Source: Bacteroidetes bacterium 41-46
GTDB taxonomy: Bacteria > Bacteroidota > Bacteroidia > Bacteroidales > UBA932
Direction: 5' to 3'
Assembly (NCBI GenBank): GCA_001897515.1
Contig: MKTA01000023.1
Span: forward strand, 1-62,732
Length of the DNA stretch: 62,732 nt
Below are positions 18,526 to 28,331 of this stretch, piece after piece. The first letter of the stretch is position 1, and every line of letters begins with the position of its first letter. The translations under genes and the position numbers were made by a program. Below the pieces are notes generated by a model that was not told the origin of the DNA, did no database searches, and was given only the letters and a program-made list of their open reading frames with translations.

Positions 18526-19623
18526 ATGAATGCTTACATTTATTTAAGAGCGTTAAAACACGCAGAACACACAGTTTTTTGTGTAGAAAAAGGCCAAAAA
18601 ACATATTATGACCCACAGTTTAACAGATGGCTTGCCTATTCCAGTGGGCAGCAAGTGAAACGTTCAATTTTGGATACATTAACCTCTAAAATGAACGTTC
18701 AAATGGCTCCAATTACATTCAATTATGAAATAGTTTCGAAAAATGGAAAACAGGAATTACAGCAAAAAGAAGTATGGTCTCCCTGTAATCCCATTTTTAT
18801 TGATCAGTTAATTGGTGGATGGATGAGAGCCAAAGACAAGGACAGTAGTGAAGAACAAGAATCTGTTTTAAAAAGGCGAAGTCCATTATCAATTTCAGCT
18901 ATGCGAGGGTTACATCCATTACTAGCTGGAGTTGATTACGAAAACATGACATTTGATCGCAGCAATAATCCAGAAAACAATCCGGTTAAAGTACGTATGG
19001 GAGATAAGCTGTTATCAGATGACGAAATTCAAAAGTTCTTAGATGACAATAATCGGACTCTTACTCGTCGCAATTGGATTGCAAACAAAAATGACAGTCG
19101 GGGCTTTGGACGTGCAGGTGGACTTTTCGTATACGATATTGCCGTCGACCTGCGCACCCTCTTTTCGGTTTCAACCAATCAACATGAGCCCGAATTGTCG
19201 AAAGATAAAATTGAAGAACTGAAAGCAAAAGGCTGGGTCGAAAGTGAAAATGTGTTTGGTAAATGTTTAGTACTTCCAAAAAAGGAACGTGAAAAAGTTA
19301 TTCCGGCATTAGCAAGTGCATTATTGAACTGGCGAATTACTTCCAACCAAGCCCGTACTTTCAGCCTAATGGAAACTTTGGCTGTGGCAATAAGCGATAA
19401 TGCCAACAAACTGGCGGGTGCTATCCGTGCAAAACTGATCGAAGATGGTGAAAAACCAAAGGCTAAACCAATTATCGATGAAACAGCCGGAGCCGATGTT
19501 TTTGTAACCCTGCCATGTTCAAACTATGTGGTTACAGTGAACGAAAGTGCCGATGCTCTTGACAAAGCAGAACAAAAACTAATCGATCTAATGATGGCTT
19601 TTGATTACGAAAATCAGCTTTAA
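18526..19623 (+). CDS. cas7: CRISPR Cascade backbone Cas7, Cst2/DevR type
   Basis: 365 residues. The N-terminal block LKHAEHTVFCVEKGQKTYYD, FNRWLAYSSGQQVKRS and the internal MRGLHPLLAG are typical of the Cst2/DevR family, which forms the helical filament along the crRNA. 14 of 18 Arg codons counted by hand are CGN. A 56-base gap separates it from cas4, the largest spacing between the later cas genes, and codon use changes across it. The Cst2 type assigns the system to the I-B (Tneap-like) branch. Confidence 0.93.
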   Translation: MNAYIYLRALKHAEHTVFCVEKGQKTYYDPQFNRWLAYSSGQQVKRSILDTLTSKMNVQMAPITFNYEIVSKNGKQELQQKEVWSPCNPIFIDQLIGGWMRAKDKDSSEEQESVLKRRSPLSISAMRGLHPLLAGVDYENMTFDRSNNPENNPVKVRMGDKLLSDDEIQKFLDDNNRTLTRRNWIANKNDSRGFGRAGGLFVYDIAVDLRTLFSVSTNQHEPELSKDKIEELKAKGWVESENVFGKCLVLPKKEREKVIPALASALLNWRITSNQARTFSLMETLAVAISDNANKLAGAIRAKLIEDGEKPKAKPIIDETAGADVFVTLPCSNYVVTVNESADALDKAEQKLIDLMMAFDYENQL

Positions 19624-19679
19624 ATAGAATAACCATCGCATCCATTTTAGTAAGTTATTGTGAATTTCAATTCTTTAAA

Positions 19680-20198
19680 ATGCGCATCACCGGCACTCAT
19701 TTTAATTACCTTCTCATTTGTAAACGAAAGCTTTGGCTGTTTGCAAACGGGATAAATATGGAATCTACCTCCGATCTGGTGTATGAAGGGAAATTGATAC
19801 ACGAAACTTCATACTCCAGACGGAGTGAAAGATTTCAGGAAATTGAAATTGACGGCATTAAGATAGATTATTATGACTCGAAGGGAAAGGTTGTTCACGA
19901 GATAAAAAAGTCTGACAAAAGGGAGGAGGCGCATATCTGGCAGCTTAAATACTATCTGTTTGTTCTTGAGAGAAATGGAATTAAGGGTGTGACAGGGCTT
20001 ATTGAATATCCAAAGCTTCATAAAACTGAGGAGGTATTACTTACAGAACCTGATAGAGAGTTTATTAGGGAGAGTGTTGTAAAGATTGATAAAATCATAC
20101 ACAGTGATGATTGCCCCGAAAGAATCGGCAAAAGCAACTGCAGAAACTGCAGCTATTTTGATTTTTGCTGGAGCGGAGAGGAGTCGGATAATAATTAA
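19680..20198 (+). CDS. cas4: CRISPR adaptation nuclease Cas4
   Basis: 172 residues. Iron-sulphur cysteines Cys14 (LICKRKLW) and the C-terminal Cys154, Cys157, Cys163 (CRNCSYFDFC), plus an extra Cys145. RecB-nuclease core: His41, Asp63 (KIDYYD), Glu74 and Lys76 (HEIKKSD), and QLKYYLF. Cas4 trims prespacers and selects PAM ends. Three of eleven Arg codons are CGN and all lie in the first 48 codons, the rest being AGA/AGG, so a recombination point between effector and adaptation halves may lie inside the 5' part of this gene. 11 bases before cas1. Confidence 0.95.
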   Translation: MRITGTHFNYLLICKRKLWLFANGINMESTSDLVYEGKLIHETSYSRRSERFQEIEIDGIKIDYYDSKGKVVHEIKKSDKREEAHIWQLKYYLFVLERNGIKGVTGLIEYPKLHKTEEVLLTEPDREFIRESVVKIDKIIHSDDCPERIGKSNCRNCSYFDFCWSGEESDNN

Positions 20199-20209
20199 TA
20201 CTTAATCGA

Positions 20210-21214
20210 ATGAAAAAGACCTATTATCTGTTTAATCCCGGCAGGCTTCAAAGACAAGACAACACTCTGAAGTTTACCGCTATTGACGAAGAGGGCAATG
20301 AACAAAAGCCCAGATTTCTCCCCGTTGAGAATGTATCCGAGCTCTATTGTTTTGGCAATCTGGATGCAAATTCTGCCCTCTACAATTTTTTAGGTCAGGA
20401 GCAAATCTGCGTCCACTTTTTTGATTATTATGAGAACTATACAGGTTCATTTATGCCAAAAGAGTCTCTAATTTCGGGCAGGATGCTAATCTGTCAGGTG
20501 AAGGCGCAACAGAATAAGAAAAAGAGGATGGAGGTTGCTCAGAAGCTCTTAATCGGAGCGAGTCACAATATGCTCAAGAACTTAAAATATTATAACTCCA
20601 GAGGCAGAGATATTGAACCTTTAATTAACACTATACAGGCACTTTCAGATAAAATTTGCGCAACGTCTGAGATAGATGAATTGATGGGAATTGAGGGAAA
20701 TATCCGAAAAAACTATTACGAAGCATTTGATCTTATAATCAATGACTTTCAAATGGAAGGCAGAAGCTACAAACCTCCACTTAATGAGGTTAATGCCCTT
20801 ATATCATTCGGAAATATGATGTGCTACAGTCAGTGTTTGAAAACTATTCATCAGACACAACTGAATCCTGCTATCAGTTTTCTTCATGAGCCCGGTGAGC
20901 GACGTTTTTCACTCTCTCTGGATATTGCAGAAATATTCAAGCCTCTGCTTGTAGATAGAGTAATATTTAAGGTGTTGAATAAAAAGATGATACAGGCCGA
21001 CGACTTTGAAGAGTCTCTAAAGAGAGTCGTTTTAAAGCCAAAGGGGAAGAAAAAATTTGTTGAGGCCTTTGAAGAGAGGCTGAATGAAACTATTCAGCAC
21101 AGGACTTTGGGCAGATCAGTTAGCTACAAACATCTGATTAAACTGGAGTGCTACAAACTTCAAAAGCATTTGCTTGGCCTGGAGGAGTATAAACCTTTAA
21201 AGATGTGGTGGTAG
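20210..21214 (+). CDS. cas1: CRISPR integrase Cas1
   Basis: 334 residues, usual length for I-B Cas1. Metal-binding residues appear in the expected order: Glu in GIEGNIRKNYYEAF, His in SFLHEPGERRFSL and Asp in LSLDIAEIFKP. Cas1 integrates new spacers at the leader end of the array with Cas2. 13 of 16 Arg codons counted by hand are AGA/AGG, like most chromosomal genes in the window and unlike cas5/cas7. The stop is one base before the cas2 ATG. Confidence 0.97.
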   Translation: MKKTYYLFNPGRLQRQDNTLKFTAIDEEGNEQKPRFLPVENVSELYCFGNLDANSALYNFLGQEQICVHFFDYYENYTGSFMPKESLISGRMLICQVKAQQNKKKRMEVAQKLLIGASHNMLKNLKYYNSRGRDIEPLINTIQALSDKICATSEIDELMGIEGNIRKNYYEAFDLIINDFQMEGRSYKPPLNEVNALISFGNMMCYSQCLKTIHQTQLNPAISFLHEPGERRFSLSLDIAEIFKPLLVDRVIFKVLNKKMIQADDFEESLKRVVLKPKGKKKFVEAFEERLNETIQHRTLGRSVSYKHLIKLECYKLQKHLLGLEEYKPLKMWW

Positions 21215-21215
21215 A

Positions 21216-21479
21216 ATGTATATAATTGCTGTTTATGATGTTGGTCAAAAGAGGGTTGGCAAAATGTTAAAACTTTGCAGAAGATATCTTAACTGGATAC
21301 AAAACTCTGTGTTTGAGGGAGAAATTAGCGAAGCTAAACTTATGGAGTTAAAATATAATGCACTATCTATTATGGACAAAGAGACAGATAGTCTTATCAT
21401 TTTTAAAACCAAGCAGGAGAAGTGGCTAGATAAAGAGATTGTAGGTAAAGAGAAACAGGAATTAGATACATTTTTATAG
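21216..21479 (+). CDS. cas2: CRISPR adaptation protein Cas2
   Basis: 87 residues with the ferredoxin-fold start MYIIAVYDVGQKRVGKML and the conserved LNWIQNSVFEGE block. Dimerises and bridges two Cas1 dimers. Last gene of the operon; its stop is followed directly by the leader. Codon use matches cas1. Confidence 0.96.
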   Translation: MYIIAVYDVGQKRVGKMLKLCRRYLNWIQNSVFEGEISEAKLMELKYNALSIMDKETDSLIIFKTKQEKWLDKEIVGKEKQELDTFL

Positions 21480-21706
21480 CAATTAAGTTGTCTATCCCTG
21501 AAGAAAACCAATAAAATTTTAAATATTGTTATAGAACCATGTCACTTATGCTCTTTGACGTATTGAAAATAAAGATAATAACACATGTTGTCGTTCTTAA
21601 GGCATTTATACACTTTTGCCGTTTGACGACTTTTAAATAAGAATTTCTTTTATTTGAAACTGCCAAATAATTGGTAACCAAATATTTTTTTAAAGTCGTC
21701 AAACGG
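21480..21706 (+). promoter_or_regulatory. CRISPR leader with long inverted repeat abutting repeat 1
   Basis: 227 AT-rich bases between cas2 and the first repeat. An inverted repeat, GCCGTTTGACGACTT at 21618-21632 and AAGTCGTCAAACGGC at 21693-21707, extends one base into repeat 1 and nearly pairs further through TTTAAA. In RNA it would form a stem of about 17 bp immediately before the first repeat. Array transcription should start here, but no clear TAnnTTTG box was found. Confidence 0.75.
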
Positions 21707-24700
21707 CTTCTAATCGTACCATAGTGGAATTGAAATTTAACAATGGCAGTTTTTGTAAGCTAGAAAAAAACTTCTAATCGTACCATAGTGGAATTGAAAT
21801 TCAGAAGGTTCATTTGTCGGCTGGAAAAAAGCGGGCTTCTAATCGTACCATAGTGGAATTGAAATATCAGAGACTGAAATGTATGAAAAGACAAGAGGAA
21901 TCTTCTAATCGTACCATAGTGGAATTGAAATAGCTGAGCAAAACCCTGCATAATAGCAACTGCAGTCTTCTAATCGTACCATAGTGGAATTGAAATAGGC
22001 AAAAATGCAGTAAGTGCTTTTATGGACGCTGACTTCTAATCGTACCATAGTGGAATTGAAATAATCGCTCATATATGACACCTACGCCTGTATTAACTTC
22101 TAATCGTACCATAGTGGAATTGAAATTTTGTCGCTCTTTATTTTCTGCCTCGCTGCTTTACACTTCTAATCGTACCATAGTGGAATTGAAATGATATGGG
22201 AATTTGTTCAGGGAATACTCTCAAACCTTCTAATCGTACCATAGTGGAATTGAAATATTGCCAAAACATTCAGACAGGAAAAACAATCTCCCCTTCTAAT
22301 CGTACCATAGTGGAATTGAAATTAAGAAGAATGGAGTTAAGGCCAAAGTTCTTCTTTCTTCTAATCGTACCATAGTGGAATTGAAATATGTGTGTCTAGC
22401 TGCATAAAAACTCAGATGATCAACTTCTAATCGTACCATAGTGGAATTGAAATATGTTGATACTCTTCGCTTTGATGCAGTGGTCAATCTTCTAATCGTA
22501 CCATAGTGGAATTGAAATAATATAGATCAACAGGTATTAATCTCTCATCTGACTTCTAATCGTACCATAGTGGAATTGAAATAAATTTTGAGCGCGTTGG
22601 ACACCCTGCTTGAAAAAGCTTCTAATCGTACCATAGTGGAATTGAAATTAAATTAACTGGCCAGGTTCCATCCTTCTTTAGCCTTCTAATCGTACCATAG
22701 TGGAATTGAAATGAGAGATCTGCTTCTGGATTGAGATATGCTCAAAATCTTCTAATCGTACCATAGTGGAATTGAAATCTAGTCAAGTTGGCAAACGGCA
22801 AATGGGGGCCGGGCTTCTAATCGTACCATAGTGGAATTGAAATAAAGTTGGAGAATAGGAGTTATAATTACCCGAATGCTTCTAATCGTACCATAGTGGA
22901 ATTGAAATACAATAAACACATCCTTAAAAAGCAGGTAAAATTCTTCTAATCGTACCATAGTGGAATTGAAATGGCATCTGATGATACGTTGTCGTCTATG
23001 TAGAAGCTTCTAATCGTACCATAGTGGAATTGAAATCGATATTAAATGCCCCGACTTGGTTTGGCTTTGGCTTCTAATCGTACCATAGTGGAATTGAAAT
23101 AAATCCCCATCTGAAAAAAGATTGGACATTTGTACCTTCTAATCGTACCATAGTGGAATTGAAATGGAGAGAGGCATATTATGCCGAACAGGTTAAGGCC
23201 TTCTAATCGTACCATAGTGGAATTGAAATGTAATTTCACATGGAGAAAAGAAAAGATGATTTGTGCTTCTAATCGTACCATAGTGGAATTGAAATCTAAA
23301 TAATGGAAATCATGACTGCAAAAGTAAAACTTCTAATCGTACCATAGTGGAATTGAAATGGTAAATATTGAACCAGCTAACTATGCAATTGGTTCTTCTA
23401 ATCGTACCATAGTGGAATTGAAATTGGATTTCTGATTGAAATTGACTTGTCATCGTAGCTTCTAATCGTACCATAGTGGAATTGAAATTAGCTCCATACT
23501 TTTCTTCAAGCTGATGATAAATCTTCTAATCGTACCATAGTGGAATTGAAATAACATACACCTCCAGACCAGGTTCCCCCGGATGCCTTCTAATCGTACC
23601 ATAGTGGAATTGAAATGAATAAGACAATCAAACTATGATGTAGCAAAATACTTCTAATCGTACCATAGTGGAATTGAAATTTGAGTTGAGTTACCATTAA
23701 GAGCTGATATTGTGGCTTCTAATCGTACCATAGTGGAATTGAAATATGGATAACTGCCAACTCAAATAATCGGTATCTAACTTCTAATCGTACCATAGTG
23801 GAATTGAAATAGTTTACTTTTACAAACACGAATACCCTTGCTACCTTCTAATCGTACCATAGTGGAATTGAAATTTAAGGTATGTCATATAGTTTTGTGA
23901 CGCAGAACTTCTAATCGTACCATAGTGGAATTGAAATGGGTGCGCTTGTTGCGTACTTCAAGCGGTCTCAGGCTTCTAATCGTACCATAGTGGAATTGAA
24001 ATATATCAAAAACCCTAAAGAAATGAAAGCACTAATACCTTCTAATCGTACCATAGTGGAATTGAAATGAATGAAGGAACTCCTTCCTGCTTGGCGAGAG
24101 ATCTTCTAATCGTACCATAGTGGAATTGAAATATTTCTTTTACTTGTACTTCAAAGATTTCTTCGTCTTCTAATCGTACCATAGTGGAATTGAAATGGGA
24201 GAATTGAGCTAACTGCCCGTTATCAAACTTTCTTCTAATCGTACCATAGTGGAATTGAAATAACAACAAGCGAAAGAATTTAGGGCGGAGGCTCACTTCT
24301 AATCGTACCATAGTGGAATTGAAATAGATATTATGGGGTTTATAGGAGAAGTTGATGCTCTTCTAATCGTACCATAGTGGAATTGAAATCTACATTGTCT
24401 TTTGTGAATCTATAAGCCATGTCCTTCTAATCGTACCATAGTGGAATTGAAATTTTGTATAAAAACTTCGCCAACTCCACAATCGGCACTTCTAATCGTA
24501 CCATAGTGGAATTGAAATAATCTGATTGAGTACCTTGCAAAAGAGAAAGTAAAGCTTCTAATCGTACCATAGTGGAATTGAAATGCAATTGGTCACGATT
24601 ATGTTAATCGTATGTGTGCTTCTAATCGTACCATAGTGGAATTGAAATTAAAAAAAGCGGAGGCTGAAAGATTAAAAGCCGAAGCTTCTAATCGTACCAT

Positions 24701-26990
24701 AGTGGAATTGAAATAGAATGCGAAGGACATCTTGGCGTTAAGGAGCGAGCTTCTAATCGTACCATAGTGGAATTGAAATAGTACAGAAATCTATTGAAGG
24801 AGCGACAAAAGACTCTTCTAATCGTACCATAGTGGAATTGAAATTTTATATCATATCGGGTACACTCGCCCCCATTATCTTCTAATCGTACCATAGTGGA
24901 ATTGAAATGGGGTTACAATCAACCAGCCCTGTTCTTTCCACTCCTTCTAATCGTACCATAGTGGAATTGAAATATGCTATCGGCACAACCTTAGAGAGTT
25001 GGGTTGCAGACTTCTAATCGTACCATAGTGGAATTGAAATATCTCTATTAGCGAAAATATCTTCAGGGTTAACTGCTTCTAATCGTACCATAGTGGAATT
25101 GAAATTATTTAGGGTTAACTTTTTTTCGTGCGATAAATCCTTCTAATCGTACCATAGTGGAATTGAAATATTTTATACGGTTGAAACTCTTGTGATAGTT
25201 TTTGCTCTTCTAATCGTACCATAGTGGAATTGAAATCTCACAGAGGAGCTGCTTAAAAAGTGCGGGTTTACACTTCTAATCGTACCATAGTGGAATTGAA
25301 ATGATATTAAGCGAGTTCGTTGAATTTAGTGTAATGCTTCTAATCGTACCATAGTGGAATTGAAATAATGCATCTGATGTTGCATTTCCTCTACGAACAA
25401 TCTTCTAATCGTACCATAGTGGAATTGAAATCTTGGAAGATGGTGTTGCAACAGGGCAGTTTTGAGGCTTCTAATCGTACCATAGTGGAATTGAAATCTT
25501 TTATCATGAAACTGAATTAAATCTGAATGAGATATACTTCTAATCGTACCATAGTGGAATTGAAATATTTCAATTGCTGCTCCACCACCTTGCACTAGGA
25601 TCCTTCTAATCGTACCATAGTGGAATTGAAATCGCTACTAGGCCCTTGCGCTCTAATATATAGTGTTCTTCTAATCGTACCATAGTGGAATTGAAATGAG
25701 CGAGCTTCTCCTACAGTTTCCTTGCCTCTGACTTCTAATCGTACCATAGTGGAATTGAAATACAGAAGCAAGTTTTCCTATAACATCTATAATATCCTTC
25801 TAATCGTACCATAGTGGAATTGAAATAAGGAAAGCGGAAAAGAGGGTGATAACAAGAGGGCTTCTAATCGTACCATAGTGGAATTGAAATAAACGGGCTT
25901 GTGTTGACACGAATGATGCTGTTGCTTCTAATCGTACCATAGTGGAATTGAAATCTGCTTGAAGCCCTTATCACGAATCGCAAATACTCTTCTAATCGTA
26001 CCATAGTGGAATTGAAATTTCACAAGACGAGGGCAGTAAGCCATTCCGTCTCTCTTCTAATCGTACCATAGTGGAATTGAAATATCAGCTCTTCGCATTT
26101 GGCTGTGTCGTCAAAGACTTCTAATCGTACCATAGTGGAATTGAAATGCTAACGCTGCTGCTCCTGCTATTGCTGCTCCTGCTTCTAATCGTACCATAGT
26201 GGAATTGAAATAGAGTAGGGATAATCAATTCATAATGATTTTTCAGCTTCTAATCGTACCATAGTGGAATTGAAATAAATTAAAGCTGGTATATACTTAG
26301 CTATTCGCATACTTCTAATCGTACCATAGTGGAATTGAAATGTGACAAAGCAGAGTCTTTCTTCACCGCGGCGTTGACTTCTAATCGTACCATAGTGGAA
26401 TTGAAATAATCAAGAAGTGAAGAGGCAGGGGTAGAGCCACCCTTCTAATCGTACCATAGTGGAATTGAAATTTTCTTGCCCTTTTGCCCTAAACGCTGTA
26501 ACTCGCTTCTAATCGTACCATAGTGGAATTGAAATTTCAAGTTTCTCTTCTTTGTTCCTGAGAGTAAAACTTCTAATCGTACCATAGTGGAATTGAAATA
26601 AATTCTTCAACAAACCAGTACAGAGCCTCAACCCTTCTAATCGTACCATAGTGGAATTGAAATTTTCAATCAACTTATCTATATTAACATCCCATTTTCT
26701 TCTAATCGTACCATAGTGGAATTGAAATAGCACGACCTTAGCTAGTATATGTGTTATCTGCGCTTCTAATCGTACCATAGTGGAATTGAAATGCATAGAG
26801 CGCGATGCTTGTAGAGCCGGCAGGAATCTTCTAATCGTACCATAGTGGAATTGAAATTGGATGACTCCGGCTGAAGCGAGATTAGCATTTGACTTCTTCT
26901 AATCGTACCATAGTGGAATTGAAATTTAAACACACTTGTAGTCACATAATCATGTGAATGCTTCTAATCTACCATTCTGGAATCGTAACG
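21707..26990 (+). CRISPR. Type I-B CRISPR array, 82 repeats counting one decayed terminal repeat
   Basis: Counted by hand: 81 identical-looking 30-base repeats starting CTTCTAATCGTACC and ending GGAATTGAAAT, first at 21707 and last at 26896, then a decayed copy at 26961-26990 with CTTCTAATC-TACCAT-CTGGAATC. Spacers are mostly 34-38 bases. The ATTGAAAT end marks the array as plus-strand, downstream of cas2, and gives the 8-base crRNA handle; the decayed repeat marks the old, leader-distal end. No duplicated spacer was noticed by eye, and no match to the window was found, though neither check is exhaustive. Apparent proteins with FQFHYGTIRR or NSTMVRLE are translations of the repeats. 26991-27132 beyond the array holds only a short palindrome (CATGATT-ATG-AATCATG). 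Confidence 0.98.
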
Positions 26991-27132
26991 AATAAAAACG
27001 ACCTCATGATTATGAATCATGGGCTTTATAGTTGAATGGATGTATCGTGATACCTCTTCTAAGGCTAGAACTGTGTTACGTGCAATTCATTTATTAATTG
27101 GCCCCCCAAATAGCAGATTTTATAGAGAATTG

Positions 27133-27546
27133 CTAATTACTTCGGTGTTTATTCAGAAATAACCCACACCCTATAAGGGTTATTCCTATAACAATAAAGG
27201 TTAGATGCATAGGAGCATAGAATATTCTGAGCATTAACAACTGAACAATAATCCACCCGGTAAGAAGAACTCCCTGTGCAATAATAAACAACGGATATTT
27301 TAAGGTTTTAAATAAAATGGTAACGACAGTAACAAAACTTAAAATTCCATTGACAATCAAAAGGATAATACCTGGTATCAAATAGCTTTTGAATGGAGAG
27401 TGTTCAAGAAATGACAGAGGCATTTGCAATCCAGCTCCTGAAGGGTCAGCAATAAGGTGCAATCCTCCATATGCAGCACCAATTCCGTTTACACATAAGA
27501 GAAGTATAGCTATAATTTTTACTATTGTATGAGGGCTGATTCTCAT
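27133..27546 (-). CDS. Four-helix membrane protein of unknown function
   Basis: 137 residues with four predicted transmembrane helices (IVKIIAILLLCVNGIGAAYG, IPGIILLIVNGILSFVTVV, YPLFIIAQGVLLTGWIIVQL, LTFIVIGITLIGCGLF). Small integral membrane protein of a type often found beside alpha/beta hydrolases in Bacteroidota. Its ATG at 27546 overlaps the stop of the hydrolase remnant as ATGA, so it was the second gene of an operon whose first gene is now broken. Without the operon promoter its expression is doubtful unless element C supplies one. Confidence 0.7.
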   Translation of the reverse strand: MRISPHTIVKIIAILLLCVNGIGAAYGGLHLIADPSGAGLQMPLSFLEHSPFKSYLIPGIILLIVNGILSFVTVVTILFKTLKYPLFIIAQGVLLTGWIIVQLLMLRIFYAPMHLTFIVIGITLIGCGLFLNKHRSN

Positions 27547-27640
27547 TCATTCGTTAATATTTCTATTAATATTTTATTAAATCTATCCGGTTCGTCAAAA
27601 ATAGGGCAATGTGCAGAATTTTCAAAAGTCAACCATGAAA
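27543..27640 (-). pseudogene. C-terminal remnant of an alpha/beta hydrolase
   Basis: The minus-strand frame ending in TGA at 27543-27545 reads SWLTFENSAHCPIFDEPDRF and then NKILIEILTNE. ENSAHxPxxDEP is the catalytic-His region and tail of alpha/beta hydrolases. Nothing of the fold upstream of the His remains: the frame meets repeat element C at 27641 and runs into a stop inside it. The 5' part of the gene is gone from the window. Confidence 0.75.
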
Positions 27641-27750
27641 TTACCCCAGGGGTAAAGTGTCAACCATCAGTGAATAAGCGTGTTACAAAAATTTAAAAAA
27701 TTGACTAATTATTTAATTATTAAGCTTTTGACACTTTACCCCTGAGGTAA
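27641..27750. repeat. Inverted-repeat element C of the CCCCAGGGG family
   Basis: Arms 27641-27663 and 27728-27750 match at 22 of 23 positions (left TTACCCCAGGGGTAAAGTGT, right differs by one base) around a 64-base AT-rich centre. It lies between the divergent hydrolase remnant and DUF1761-like gene and marks the point where the hydrolase is cut. Confidence 0.9.
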
Positions 27751-27803
27751 AAACTGCATTTCACATTTTTTGTAACTTCAACCAAATTTTAATCTTCACT
27801 ATT

Positions 27804-28244
27804 ATGGAAACAATTGTTGACATTTTGGATCTCTTTTCCGGGATCTCCTGGCTTTGGTATGTAATTTCAGTGGTGGTTGCGTTTGGAATGGGTGCGTTGT
27901 GGTACACGGTGCTGTTTGGTAAGAAGTGGATTAAAGCTGTGAATTATGTTTGTCTGTGTGGTGCAAATATCTATGACGGAGAGGAGTGTACCTGCAAGGG
28001 TCGATTTCCGTGGGAGATGCTATTTCAATTTATGGGAACGGCACTTATAGGATTAATGTATTTTCTTTTAACCCCCGTATCTTTGTGGCTCTCAATTATT
28101 GCTTGCGTTGCTTTTGCAGGGTGGACAAAATCTATGCTTAAGTTTCAGATTGCCGGGTGGAGCAGGTATATAACACTTGCGATGATAGATGTTGGGTACT
28201 TTGTAGTAGTGTCAGTAATTTTTATTTTGTTCAGCTATCTGTAG
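27804..28244 (+). CDS. DUF1761-like membrane protein with a cysteine-rich insertion
   Basis: 146 residues, three to four transmembrane helices. GALWYTVLFGKKWIKA in the first part and KSMLKFQIAGWSRYITLAMI in the last resemble DUF1761 membrane proteins. A segment between helices carries four cysteines in CLCGANIYDGEECTCKG, a spacing reminiscent of a small metal site, not expected in the family. Function unknown. Monocistronic, started just after element C. Confidence 0.6.
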   Translation: METIVDILDLFSGISWLWYVISVVVAFGMGALWYTVLFGKKWIKAVNYVCLCGANIYDGEECTCKGRFPWEMLFQFMGTALIGLMYFLLTPVSLWLSIIACVAFAGWTKSMLKFQIAGWSRYITLAMIDVGYFVVVSVIFILFSYL

Positions 28245-28250
28245 GCAACC

Positions 28251-28314
28251 TTGGGTCCAAATCCAAATTTATCGCCACTTTCTTGGATTCAAATCCAAAT
28301 TTATCGTATATTTG
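28251..28314 (+). promoter_or_regulatory. Tandem operator-like repeats and promoter before the ATPase gene
   Basis: Two 24-base direct repeats at 28251-28274 and 28283-28306 agree at 22 positions (shared CAAATCCAAATTTATCG) and start 32 bases apart, three helical turns. The second begins with TTGG, a possible -33 box, 20 bases before TATATTTG (28307-28314), a good TAnnTTTG -7 box. The repeats therefore overlap the promoter, as expected for an operator. Confidence 0.55.
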
Positions 28315-28331
28315 ATTAAAACTGATCTAAT

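Noticed and set aside
21760..26796. Apparent proteins on the minus strand through the CRISPR array with repeated FQFHYGTIRR or NSTMVRLE
   Set aside because: They are translations of the repeats and spacers; the sequence is explained by the array.
27055..27085. CTTCTAAGGCTAGAACTGTG as a further decayed CRISPR repeat
   Set aside because: Only the first seven bases match and the spacing from the last repeat is about 95 bases, not 65.
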